NCBI GenBank assembly: GCA_963969395.1
Contig: OZ017795.1
Coordinates: forward strand, 17,112,001-17,176,000
Reading direction: 5' to 3'
Source of the DNA: Pseudoscleropodium purum
Lineage: Eukaryota > Streptophyta > Bryopsida > Hypnales > Brachytheciaceae
Length of the DNA: 64,000 nucleotides
Below are positions 22,064 through 34,640 of this stretch, in pieces. The notes under the pieces were generated by a model, which was not told the DNA's origin, ran no database searches, and was given only the letters and a program-made list of their open reading frames with translations. Each line of letters starts with the position of its first letter. Position 1 is the stretch's first letter. A program made the translations under genes and the position numbers.

Positions 22064-25000
22064 TTATGCACAAGAGATGAATTGATTCTTCTTTGATTTC
22101 TTTGTCGGTGGTTGATTAGGTGGTGGTGTGGTAACCCTCCCCTTGCCTTTAGAAGTAGACATTGCCATAGGAAAAAATGGGAAAATTTTGGCTTTGAACA
22201 TGAGAGGATCATCTTCTAAGGCCAAGATGTGTTGCCCAATCTCCAAATAAGCTTTGATGGATGATCCTAATGGAAAATAAAAGATATATGAATGAAATTC
22301 AAAGATTCAATTACATGCAATAATGAAAACAATTTAAAATTGTAGAAAATAAAGAAATACCTATTGCAGCTTTGTAATCAAGGACAATATCTCCAAGCTT
22401 GCAAAATTGTAGAATGAGATCTCGCATGAAGGGTAAGTTCTTCTCATGGGGCCCTCTCCATGGAACTTTCTCATTGATAGAAAGGTTTTCGGTGTCTATC
22501 GGATTGAAGACATCATCATTTTTCTCTATTGGTTCACCATCATAAGAAGAGTCACGATTCTCTTGGAATGAAAATTGTAAAGGAATATCCTGGCAAATGA
22601 ACAATTGAATCCAAAACCTAACAAACTGGAGCATTCAAAAGTTAAATATTAGAAGAGAAATTGTATTCTTCATATCCATTTTTACAATCCAAGCATATAT
22701 AAAAATTGAATTCAACCATTCTCCTAAATCTTTACAAGTAGTGAAGATGTAAATTGTAAACCTTCTATTTACCATCATTGATGGATCGCGCGTAGATGCA
22801 AGATGCAACTCATTGATTCTCCACCAATCTTTAGCCAACTTCATGTCATATTGGTCGGCCAATTCATCAACTTCTTTTAGTAAATTACGGGCATCACAAT
22901 GTATGAGTAGTAAGGTGCCATCATCGTGGAAATACATGTCACCCATCTCAAAGAGACTTTCAACGTAGTTTTCTGAGTGTGAATTCCATTCTGGAATTGA
23001 AGTCAAAATACTTGGAATTGGAAGATTCTCAAGAATGTTTGCAATAATCAAATCAATCCCCGTATGCTTGTACTTTTTACAAAAGTCAGAGGTGATAGTA
23101 CAATTGCAAGTAGTACTAATCTATACATTTCATACATCTCAAGTTAGAATTGGAATCTTCAAAAACAATGGCATAAAAAAATGCTAGATTTAAATTTTAG
23201 AATACAATACCTTAGCGATGGTATTATGCAACTTTATCCATAGAAGATCAAGGCCAATGGGCTCTTGTAAACTATTCAAGAGAGTAGTGATAGAAGTGTA
23301 CTCTACAAAGACATGAAGAAAGTGTGGCTCTATCATAGAAGAGCTAGCTGAAGGAAACAACAATTGTTTTTTCTTCCGAATTTGATGAGCAATGGCATGA
23401 ACAACATTTGATAAAGAAGAATCTAGAGCAACAAGTGCATTGTTGTCATTAGGGCCTTGGTCCAACATAGGCGTTGTCTCATGACTCTCTAAGGGCAAGG
23501 CCATAAGCTCATTCTCTACCTTCTCTTTCTCCGCCTTTTCAATCTCTACCTTTTCTTTTGCCACCTTTTTGTCTCCTCCTTCTCTTTTGCCGCCTTTTCT
23601 ATCTCCACTTTCTCTTGTGAGCCGCTTCTTCTTTGGTACCTTCTCTTGTGGCTAGATTTCTTTGGAGTTATCTTCTTGCACATCATCAAGGTCAACATGA
23701 ATAAGCTTATTACCATCAAAAGTTGTTCTCTCTACCACTTCTGAGTCTGGAGTGTAGTTTCAATGACAATCAAGGTACCACCCTCCTGCTTCCAAGTGTG
23801 GAAGTTTGAATTTCTTCAATTATTCAGAAGAGTACATACAAAGATCAGAGTCTTTTTGCAACTAATATACAAAGAATGGTGGTACAACCTCTCTTGAAAT
23901 TGTGTTCTTTGGAAGTAGAACTTGTATGAAGTACCTGAAGTTGAAGATACAAATGGCATGATGAGCAATCAATTCATGAAACATCTTTTATGAATAGCAA
24001 ATGAAGCATTTTTATCTATCATATAAGCAACAATAACAAATAGGGATCCAAAATTAAAAGACAATGAAAATCTAAACAATTATAAATGCCATCAATTTGA
24101 ATAGTATTGTAGTACTTGTATACAACACATCTCACTATACTTTCAGTTCCAGAAAACTCTATAAATACAGACTTCTTTGTATAGAGTTTTTTATCTTTGT
24201 TTCCAAAGAAAGAAGTGAATGCTTTGTCCCACAAAAGGATGCGTCAACTTTCAACATAATTAGAGGGCTTTCAAACTCCTTGAATGGTCCAATCTACAAT
24301 GATTCCTCATCTTTGCAAATGTTTGTAACCATCTTTACAACTGCCTCCTCCAACTATTCAAATGAAATAGATAATGCTAAAAAAAAAAAAGTGTAAAACT
24401 ATAATAATTGTAATTGAAGAATTCATTTGTAATGTGAGAACTATACCTTAGCCCCAAAAGATGCTTTGTTGATTTAAGAATCCCAAAAGAAGTCTCTATC
24501 TTTAGACCCTGGAAAACGATAAGATTGTTGAACAATCGACAACGCATTCCACCATCTTAACCACTATACCTTGTGTTTTGATTCAATGTTAGTGGTAGTT
24601 ATTTTTTGCAGTTTTTCGATTGTCATTTCGGGAGTTGAATTTTTGCTGAAGTGGCGATCAATCTAAACACATGATAAGATTTATGTTAGAACAAAACAAA
24701 TATAATGAAATATTTTGAGATTTCAATTATAAATGGAGTAAAAATGAATATATACCTCTTTCACAAAATCATTTCCATTCTTTGGATTTGCCACTACAAG
24801 ATACTTCTCAAAGTCTTTGGTATGAATGGCCTTCACAAACTTTTCTAGAGGCATTCTTCATTGCTTCCCAAATGCTTGGAGTAGTTCTTTTTTAGAGTGG
24901 TGTTCACATTGTATATTCTCGAGCTGCTTCATTGGTGGCCACTGCAATCTACTACTACAATTGGGAAAAAAAATGTCAAGAGGATTTTATAAATTATACA

Positions 25001-27558
25001 AACTATATGGAAAAAATAACAATTAAAAAAACAATTGTATTTTATATAAGAAGGAGATGAAGACATTGATTGTCAAGGAAAACCAACTTGGTCTCATTGC
25101 CTTAAACTTCTCACAATATTGGTACTCTTCAAGGGAAATGAGGTCTTTGAAATCAACGAGGGGTAGAATTCCAAAATTCCTAATTTGGCGCAATCTGGTT
25201 GGAATTGTGCTTTTGACATGATCATGCTCAATAGACCTGTACAATGCATTTAAATCGAGATAAAAATATTGAATTCAATTACAATAAATTCATATTGAAA
25301 TCATACAAATTTATTCAAATGAAATAGAAAACGTACCAATTAATGTTGCTCATGGCATTTAGCAAGTCTACCACTTGACTTCTTGGATCCAATACAATGT
25401 AGTGTACTTGCTAGTGCCAATGCAACTCTTGAGGATGACTATTGGTGATATGGCACATCCATCCCGTCAAACAGTGATTCTCATTCCAAACATAAAACAT
25501 CTTACCTCTCAATTGGGCAAGGTCATCATCTGCCATCAACTTCTTCTTGAATTCTGCATTAACAAGTTGCCAAAGAGGATCCTACTTTGCAATTTCTTCT
25601 TTGCTCACGTCTACAATTTTTTTGAAATTGTTGTATAAAGAAATGTACAAAACGTGGTCACCTTCACAATAGTTAGTTATGAACTCTCTCGAATCTTTGA
25701 ACGTCCACTTCGCCAACAGGTTGAATCTCGTCCATTACAATCATTCTGCAAAGAGGAATTTAGAGGCGTGACTTTATACTTGGCTGTATACGTAGCAAGT
25801 TGATGAGATTTGTAGAATCGACCTTTAGCTGTTTGCGGAATTGCGGTGGAGTTGCTCACTTTCTACCATGCTTGTTATATAAGATGGACACTTATGTATA
25901 GGTTCATCGTCTTCTTCAAGATCAATTAAAACAACCTTCAAATACACAATTTACAAACAATCATGAGTATAGTATAATGAAAAATATAGCTCAAAGATGT
26001 AAAGCACAAATGAGTTCACATCAACTATTGTGAATTTGATATTAAAAATATCTCAAAGTAGATTGAGATGTGCAATTCGCTCTGAGTGACAAGGAGTGCG
26101 ACAATAAAACTCCAATGCCATTTGCCTTGCTATTTGTACCCTCAAATGGATAGGGATAAGTGGCAAAACCCTAACAACATCTCTAGTACGTGTGGAAGCC
26201 ATAGAAGAACACGATGCAGATATGGACACTGGAGATGTAGGGATGTAACCTACAGATGGAGGCCAAGGTGATGTTGATACATATACTGGTGAAGTTACTA
26301 TATGTGGAGGCCTAAGCATTGATGTCGAAGTATGGGGTAGAGAAGACCTACCTCCTCGGATGCTAAAGATGTACTCCCTACAACACTAGACTTGTAGTGG
26401 TAGTTCATCGTTTCAGCGCTTTCAAGATCGCTGAGGTCAATCACCTCATATGCTGGATTTATAGGCTTGATCTACATAGCCTAAATTGACATTTAAAAAA
26501 TGAACATTTAGAAAAATAAAAATAGATATTAAAAATATGAATAGATGACATTGCATGAATGCAAAGTAGATGAATTGAAGAATGTTTAGAATTAATATGT
26601 ACCTAGACTAGTAGTATTGGCAAACCTCTAGTAAGCATAATAGGAGATGCTACAATTGTACCCATTTCTCCTATAATAGCCTTAGCAGCATTGTCTTCAA
26701 TGTCACCCTCTTTTTCAGTGACATTGGTGACATTGACTGTCTCGTTCTCATTCTCAACATATGAAGCAACAATGACAATCTCCTCGTCTTCTTCATCTTC
26801 TTCATCCATCTAATTAATGTATAAATTCAAAAATAAAATATGAGTGATGATCCATGTATACAAGTAATTCTAACAAATTCAGCACACTTGTAGACTAAAA
26901 ATCCTACACTATAAGCCCCTAAAAAAGCATCTTTATAAACAAAGGACCCTAAAAAAATCAGCACACTAGTAAACCCTAAATTTTGAACTATAAAGAAAGT
27001 ATCCTCGTGAACGAGGGAGCTTGAAAAAATCAGCACTTTAAAGAACTAAAAACAAAAAACTACAAGCGCTAAAGAAGTATCCCCATGAATGAGGAAGCTT
27101 GAAAAAATCAGCACCTCTAAAAAACAAAAAACAGTAAACCACATGGCCTAAAGAAGTATCCTCGAGAATGAGGGAGCTTGAAAAAATTAGCATTCTAAAA
27201 AAACTAAAAACAGTAAACTGCAAGTACTAAAGAAGTATCCTCATGAACGAGGAAGCTTGAAAAAATCAACATTAAAAAAAACTAAAAACAGTAAACCGCA
27301 AGCACTAAAAATGTATCCTCGTGAACCAGAAAGCTTGAAAAAATCAGCACCCAAAAAAAACTAAAAACAGTAAACTAAAAGCACTAAAAGAAGGAGATCC
27401 TAAAACCACCGTAATGTAAAAAACCGCAAAATTTGGACCACTTTTTTGAAACCCTAAACAAGAAAATAATAGACATAAAGATACCAAATTTTTACCTCAA
27501 TGTTTGGTTGGATGTTTGCCTCTCCTCCAAACGTTGTACATTCCCCATCCTCCTCCAT
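22064..27558 (-). pseudogene. ParB/Srx-like domain plus N4/N6 (beta-order) DNA methyltransferase, intron-containing relic
   Basis: Multi-exon minus-strand gene. Exon 1 is 27,558-27,496 (MEEDGECTTFGGEANIQPNI). Intron 1 (26,810-27,495) ends AG before the Asp/Glu-rich exon starting MDEEDEEDEE. The ParB-like part (about 25,740-25,080) reads MDEIQPVGEVDVQRFERV, then LRGKMFYVWNENHCLTGW, a decayed ParB DGNHRL box, then NINW joined across a clean GT-AG intron (25,237-25,336) to SIEHDHVKS. The C-terminal part has IDLIIANILENLP at the motif IV position (DPPY lost), DDGTLLLIHCDA, DWWRINELHLASTRDP, then WRGPHEKNLPFMRDL (motif X-like) and GDIVLDYKAAIG spliced (22,267-22,370) to SSIKA (motif I), ending at the TAA at 22,064. 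Motif order IV-X-I is the beta class. Stops at 25,582, 25,421, 24,858 and 24,474, plus a frameshift near 25,690, show decay. It would have bound and methylated DNA in the nucleus. Confidence 0.75.
26890..27400. repeat. 79-bp minisatellite with palindromic core in intron 1
   Basis: About six imperfect tandem units. The AGCTTGAAAAAAT landmark recurs at 27,018, 27,096, 27,175, 27,254 and 27,332, a period of 78-79 bases. Each unit carries TCCTCGTGAACGAGGA or a variant, a 6-base perfect inverted repeat around GA. A related CTCCTCGCCAACGAG lies at 27,602, just upstream of the gene start. It sits wholly within intron 1 of the methyltransferase gene. Confidence 0.85.
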
Positions 27559-29948
27559 GATCTCCAATGAGTAAAACACCCAAACCATGAGTAAAAAGAC
27601 TCCTCGCCAACGAGTACTCAAAATAATTTAACTATCCACACAACAGTGTATATAGTACCTGAAGTGTCCGTTGAAAAATTTAATAAAAATAAAAATAAAA
27701 TAAAAAGAGTATAAAATTGGTAGATGTAAGGCAAGACAATCTTTTTAATAACTTTTTCTATTGTGAAGATTTCAAGTCAATTTTTTTTTCTTATACATTA
27801 TAACCTTACAATTCACCTCAATTTCTTTCAAAATTTTTGGATAAGTCTGTGATTTTTTAAGAATCAGCAAAGTCCACTAAAAAGTCCGTCAGTAAGATTT
27901 GGCCAAAAACTTCTGATTTTGAAGATTTCAGGCCACATTCCAGGCCACATTCTAGACCACATTCCATTTTTGTATTTTGGTTTCTAGGCCGTAAAACATT
28001 CAATAAGTGTTTGTTTGGAGCATGTTATATATCATTGGAATTGTATTCTCAAGGTACATGATTTTGTCATTTCTATACAATGCACTTCTACTAATAAAAG
28101 AACTAATATTAATTCAATACACTATCTTTTAAATTTGGTAGCCTTCTTCTTACACTCACAACTTTCTACTTACATTGATATGCACTAAGCTTGTAAAGAA
28201 TTACATATGGATTATATTTCTATTTCCTTGACTTCCTCAAGATGCTTATTAAAAACATTCATTGCAAATGACCATATTGGAATACGCTTACTAAATCATC
28301 TCTACCTTCACTACCCTCCTTATTCTCATCCTCTTCTGCATCATCTTTGTTGCCTTTTTCTCTTTCTACCATAAGCACTAGCTCTTATCTAAGCTCAAGA
28401 AACCATCGCCAACAATGTCGTCCACCTCTTGGCCTTCAAAATCAAGTGCTTTTGACGTTTCACCATAGCCCTCTTTTCCTCAAGTCAAAATTTTTGTGGC
28501 CCCTCTCATTTCAGATTTCAACCTTTCCTTTGGAGTGGTGTAATATAATTTTTTTTTTCTTCTTTGTTTGTCTACTTCCAACTTGGAACTTCGGAACCGT
28601 AATGAATTCAAGCATTTGAATTATCAAACACACATCTCTAAACAATGAGCATCTCAATACTTTTCTATTGCCTCTGCTCTATTTATCGTTCACCCTTTCT
28701 ACCTTTACATAATGTTCCTATAGACATTAATTCTCCTGAAATGAAAACATGCTTAGCTATTCAAAGTCTTCAACAACAACATATGTCCTATGCAATAATC
28801 TCTTACAATCTCCCTTCTAATAATAGGAAACAACTATCCACCACACTAACTAACTAACATGAAACAAACACTAATTGCAAAGAAAACATAGAAAGTGAGA
28901 CTATAAGGTCCTTTGATTCTGATGAAGGTAGTATATAAAAGGCTGTTTAGGATAAGTGTTTTGAATCTCTGACAATTATACAATTTTCAAGCAAATCAAA
29001 ATTATTAAATATAACAGATTTATTGTTATAAATGACACTTCTGGCATAAATACACTACCACCACCATTTCACTACAACGTATACATTAAGGTTCATTGGG
29101 CATTCCTTTCATTCATGTCACCAAATATCTAAATGAAATGGGAAATATTCAAAATAGAACTTAGCAATACTCCAGATTTCTTTAACAATCATGTTCAAAT
29201 TTCGTATTACATTCAAGGTTTCAAATTGATACATATGAGCACTTATTGAAATGTTTGCCATTATTAATAGAAATCTTGATATATATAGTAATTTGGATCT
29301 ATACCTTTTTTTTAAAGATCATTTCTAAATTAATTCATAATAAATATACCTACTTACGTTATCAATTATTAAACATCTGACAATTTTATTCAAATTTTTC
29401 CTAATCTTTACAGATATGATTGTATACCTTTCTTTCTACTTTGTAATCATCATGTGCTTGTAATTTACCTAAGTATTTATTCTAATGAGGTCTCTTTCAA
29501 TCAATTCAAATTCATCTCACTTCCTAAATTCTTGTCAGAGTCCTTCATTGTTATACTTTTATTACCATTTTCTATCCATACATACTAGACAAAACTAGGT
29601 CATCATCCAACTACTTTGTTATATGTTTGTTTCCAATAAAATATCTTTTTTTAAAATTTATTTTCTTATAGTACGATTTTCTTAGAGAGCAATATTTATT
29701 CATTCTAATATTGTTCTACAACGTCTCTTCAACTTAAAAGATACAATCAGTTATTTCAACCATAGTGTTGCACAATAGAGGTCAAAGATAATTGCATTGT
29801 ATATGATGTTCTATGTTGTTTGTCTTCATTGTTTTTCATATGTTATGTTAGTATAGTATTTTATAGTAGGCTTCCAAAATGAGTTCATGTAGATCCTCAT
29901 CTCAAGATAATATCCAACCATTCAAAGTCTAGACATTTTTCCACCACA
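27559..29948. other. Spacer between divergent transposon genes
   Basis: About 2.4 kb separate the start of the methyltransferase gene (minus) from the first clear transposase reading frame (plus). Presumably it held both promoters. Small open frames (for example 28,347-28,619) show no recognisable motif. Early, fast-evolving transposase exons may be hidden here. Confidence 0.35.
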
Positions 29949-32900
29949 TTGGGATGCCATCTGATGATGCAATTCATAGATATGGTGGTCGTGAGAGAAA
30001 ACGGTGAAGGTTTACTTGTAATTTTTCCAATAGGAATAGATGGGCTTGCTTCTATATTAGCATTGAGACTAAGTCTTAGGTTTAAACTTCAAGCTGATTC
30101 TATTCATCTAGATGAAGACATTTTTTTATTTTATTTTGGAAACCTTACTTACACCGTTGGACAACTACCATCTTTAGTTGGAGAAAATATAATGTGGATC
30201 TTGAATCCTGGAAGATATAGGGCTTACAGAGTCGCTAGTATAGTTGAGTCCAACTCTAAAGGAACACAAACCATCCCTTTGTCCTCTTCGGCTTCTTTTC
30301 AAATCCCACTTTTGAACCATGTCAAGGTTGAATCTCAAATGCACCTTGTCACCATCCTTAGTTCAAATTCCGAAACAAATTCTCCTGAACCTAGCTTGAA
30401 TTTGGAGACTCCTTCTTCCCTTGCAGTTTTGTCTATAGATCCTTCATTTATATGAATAGTGATGCCTAATCTAAATGTTTTTAGTGGGTTAGCAACATCT
30501 GTAATTGATTGTTTGAGAAGATTGTGTAATTTGAAGGGATGTAGGAATGTCTTGTCCAAACTAGATTATGATAGTATTCAAATTCAAAAAGTGACAGGGT
30601 TACCTCCGTCTTTCAATGGCAATGTTATATTTGAATTGTCTACAACTAATACTAGTAGCACCTCATTCCAAGGAAAACAGATGGTCGGCATGGATAAGCA
30701 ATATGATGGCCATGTCTAGTCAACGAAAATGACTACAAATATAGTCAATCAAATGGGTTTATCTTTCCGGAAATCTAATTGCTTGGAGCACCTTCGTTGT
30801 GTGAATTCTAACTACAAATTTTTGAATTGTATACATCGAATTTAAGAAGTCAATGAGTTAGAATGGGAAAGGCTTTCACCAACAATACTCAATGTTAGAC
30901 AAATGCATCCAGCAAATTCAACTTTGGTATGCAAGATCTGCAAAGAGCCTCTGGCATGTATTGTGCAGTGTATTGTACAAGTGTATTATGTAACAAAAAA
31001 TTACATAATGACTAGGGCATTTGTTCATTTTGGAAGTCATGCACATCCAATAAAGGATGGAGAACTTTGAGACATGCAAGAGAGAACCTGAATTCTAATT
31101 GGAGAGCAATTAGAACGAATGCCTTTGGCAATAAATTCTTCAATTGTCATGGAAGCTACGAAAGAACTTCTAGGAGGCTTACTTTTGTGTCTGAACGAAG
31201 AGCAACCAAAGGCCATGGACTTTGATGATTTGATGTCGGTCTTAAAAAAATGCAAGTACTTAAGCTCTCCAAGTATACAGAATGAGGTAACTTCCTTCAA
31301 GTATTTGAAAAAATTTAGAGTCATTGATAGCATAACCAAATTGAGGAGGTTCAACACATGGGCATTTGTGCAAGAAAATAAATTTCCTGGTCAAGGGACA
31401 AATATAGATAAAGTATTCATTTTTTGAATGTCCAAAGTAGGTTTAGGAAGTGGAGTTGATTTGGTGAAGTGTATACAAAGGAGTGGAGATCTTCAAGAAG
31501 CTTGGTTGATGTTTGATCACGTTAAGTGTGTTAAAGATTCGACAACCATAGCATGCCACGTCTACGACTCAACTTATTTGTTATGCAAACGATATAAAAA
31601 TGCTTCATCAACTGCCCAATTTGAAGAGCATTACCTAGCTATTAGAGCATGGTGATTGTCATCAGGTGTCACTACGGAGGAAGGGTTGTATTTCTTGGAG
31701 TTGTGGCTTTCATTGGCATTTTCAATATTGACAATGGGGAGGATTTAATTAACTTGTAAGTTTTTTGCCTCATTTACTATCATTTGTAATCATATCAGAT
31801 TCTTTATTGGTGAATTGAATTGATCTTTTCTTCTTCAAGCATTAACACAGAAGTTTTATAATTAGCTTAGCAATCGTATAAAACGTTGTCAATATTGAGC
31901 ACTGTCTCATGACTCATAGTTAGGGCACCTATCAAGGCCTTTTTTGAGATTGAAAGTGATTTTCTTATTATTAGGTTGTGCAACATTCTATTTCTTTTTC
32001 TTTTAGTATGCATTGGATTCTGCATTACAACACTGAATACACTTGTTGCAATTATAGTCTCTCTTTCTTATGATTTTGTAAGATGAAATAGCATGGAGTC
32101 TACAAAAATGTAATGTAGGTGTTGTATTTCTATGATTGCAGGATCTTATTGTATCTAAGAAAGTTGAAATGCCATCGTGCAACCTAGTGGAGATAGTCCA
32201 CAATAAGTGGCTTCAACAATCTGGAAATCGTGGAAATGATTTATATATAGCCACTGTTAATGATTTTGTGAGAGTGTTTATGCAAATGGTAAAGTATTAC
32301 TAGTGCTTAAAAGGAAACCAAGCGAGGATTGGACCGGGGAAGGAAGAACTCCTCCTACAAGTTGCACAACGCTCAGTACAAAGAACTAGAAATCCAAAAT
32401 CTCTCACCGCAGCTACTTCTAAGATTACGGAAGTTGAAGAATTTATCAATAAGGAACCCCATCTTGAAGGTCAAGAAGTGTTTGGATTACAAAAGAGGAA
32501 GGCTAACATGCCTCTTGGCTACGAGTTTGATTCACATAGACTTGATAAGGTGAATTTTTCTCATCCATGTGTTCAAACAAGGGCCTTCCAAGCGACAACA
32601 AGCCGAGATGAATTTAATCCAATTTTAGAAGAGGTTGCTACATCTGTGGATATAGAAGTTCATGATTCAATGTCAATTGACGAGAATCTTGGACAACTTA
32701 GTCCTTGTAAGTGGACTCATGTGTTTGCAATTTAAGAAAGTGTGTATAATGAGGCACAATGGTACATTGCCCAATTGGCAAAAACATCTGCAAGAGCATG
32801 TTTTGCACCTCAAGCAATTATGAAGAAGAAGTGCATTGCCAGAATCATCCAACGCAACGTTGCAATAGATACGTCGATTTATACACGTATAATGGTAAAT

Positions 32901-33440
32901 TACAAGAAGAATTCACATGAACGCACGCAATTTTACTTCTACAATGATGACATTGAACGTTGTGTGAAGGGAACACCGTGCAAGCGGAAGTTATTCGTGC
33001 CACGTGTGCTCACCATTTGGCTGGTTCAAATAGGCACAAAACTTTTAAAGGTCGAAATCTTAGCTCTTGAATTTGTTGGTTTTGTGCTTCCACAACGGCA
33101 AGTTATTTCACCTCGACGACTCTTCAGCGAAGAAGAAGGTGTAGAACTTGTTTGTGCTTATGCTACTCCATCGTCACCAGATGAGCATCCAAAGTTCCGA
33201 GTGGGTAAAGTTGTTCGCAGGAACCCCAAAACACCAACAACAAAGCAACAAAACAATTGTGCTTCAACCCCTCACTTTGAATGCCCGCATTCAAAGAGTT
33301 ACAATGGTTTCTCATCCGGGTTTTGGTTGCATTGTTTCTTTGAATTCAGAGATATAACCTCGAAATGGAGATTTTATGCTAACAATTTCGTCTTTCCCAG
33401 AGTGCACATGCTCGAATTTCAAGGAGATGAAGTTGAATAG
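29949..33440 (+). pseudogene. MULE-like transposase relic of the 14 kb element
   Basis: One frame is kept from 29,949 to about 31,740 despite stops at 30,453, 30,717, 30,843, about 31,068, 31,090, 31,425 and 31,653. It holds GLSFRKSNCLEHLRC, then VCKICKEPLACIVQC...FVHFGSHAHP, a C-x2-C/H-x-H zinc site of the WRKY/GCM/FLYWCH kind typical of MULE transposases, then ENKFPGQGTNIDKVF, VGLGSGVDLVK, DLQEAWLMFDHVK and ACHVYDS (likely start of the DDE core). A second part from 32,142 reads MPSCNLVEIVHNKWLQQSG, then a stop at 32,733 and LEFVGFVLPQRQVISPRRLF, ending near a degenerate SWIM-like Cys/His region (HFECPHSKS...LHC). Gene orientation is opposite to the methyltransferase. The MULE label is inference from architecture. 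Confidence 0.65.
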
Positions 33441-34084
33441 TTTGGATAAGCATGGAAGTTGGGCAAACTGTAAACATCTTTATTACATCTTCATTGTAAT
33501 TTGTAAATTATAGTGTACGGTAGATGTCTTCATCCATGCTACTAGTTTCAGCTTCAATGAAGTGAAGCAAATTTTGCTTAATGGGATCCTAAATCATTTG
33601 GGATCTAATTAGGTTTTATTTTTAGCTAGAGATGATTTTTCCTTGTTTTTACAGGTCTACTATGTACTCATAAATGAAGATGTAGTGAGACTAAAAAAGC
33701 CACTACTTGCATTACATTAAATTCACTTGTTTGAAAATTACAAAACAATGGTGTCCTTTGCACTATATGCATGATGGTTTGAATTTGAAGTATCTAAACT
33801 ATGTGACTTTTGGGGGCAATTTAAATTGTGTCTTTCTTTTACTTGCAACCATAGACACAACAAATTCAATCGGCCCATATATGAACATGCTAACAAGGTC
33901 CTAAACTATTATGCCATCCTTCCAAGGTTAAAATAACATTTCAATTTTACTATCCTATATCAACTACGGTAATAGGTATAGGACCCTAAACCTGTGACAT
34001 GGAAGAAACAACCTTAATTTACATCTAAAGTTGTTATAGGACTCCCAAGTTGTAATTTTAGTTGTAGACCGGAACTGTATAAGT
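33441..34084. other. 3' flank of the transposase relic
   Basis: AT-rich DNA between the transposase stop and the right terminal repeat. No gene is seen. Confidence 0.4.
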
Positions 34085-34630
34085 TTGCCCTATGATTTTT
34101 AATGAAATTCTCATCCATTTTTTTATCATCAAATGCAAAGTCATGGTTGAAAATAATTTTGTTAATTTTTTCTTTAAACCTTTAGCCAATATTTTTTCTA
34201 TTGTCAACAAAATTTTTACCTTTGGTTCATCCAAATATTTAATGAATTTCATCCAACATTTCCATCTACTTTCATCCAACACTTTTCCTACTATCATCTA
34301 TAATTCTACTTTCATCCAATTTTTCCATCTCCTTCCATGTACATCCTTTAGACCCTTCTATCCCAATTTTCAACAAATCTTTTCTATATTTCCATCAACT
34401 TTTGCCCTAAACTCAAAATAATTCCACCCAAATTTTAGTTGACTATCTTCAATTTTTATTTATTTTTAACTCACATTTTCCTTTCTCATCAAAAATGTAC
34501 GCTCCCTACTCACCATTTCCCGCTCACCACTCATTGCTCTTTGCTCTACACTCGCATACTGGCAATGTTGGCTTCAAGTGTTGGAAATTTTGAACATAAG
34601 ATGATTTCCAACCTCACTATTGAATAATAC
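34085..34630 (-). repeat. Right terminal inverted repeat of the 14 kb transposon
   Basis: Inverse of the left repeat: many TTCATCCA-type units from 34,110 to 34,340, then CTCACCACTCATTGCTC, CACTCGCATACTGG and GCTTCAAGTG, ending around CCTCACTATTG. The arms are clearly related but diverged. Confidence 0.75.
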
Positions 34631-34640
34631 AGATTCTAGA

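Larger units (their letters stand above)
20350..34640. mobile_element. About 14 kb DNA transposon with long TIRs, methyltransferase and transposase relics
   Basis: Long, diverged inverted repeats lie at about 20,356-20,860 and 34,085-34,630. The clearest shared block is CTAGTATGCGAGTG at 20,404-20,417 against the inverse of CACTCGCATACTGG near 34,550. A TCAAGTG/CACTTGA block lies outside it and GAGTGGTGAGC-type sequence inside. Both arms then run into GGATGAAAG-type repeats. Between them are two divergent multi-stop genes: a minus-strand ParB-like/DNA methyltransferase gene and a plus-strand transposase. Long TIRs and a transposase with a zinc site resembling WRKY/GCM suggest a Mutator-like (MULE) element or a relative. 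Exact termini and TSD were not found; allow about 100 bases of error. Confidence 0.75.

Noticed and set aside
26890..27400. Regular repeats that could suggest a CRISPR array
   Set aside because: Units are directly tandem at 78-79 bases with no unique spacers, lie in an intron of a plant transposon gene, and have no cas genes nearby.
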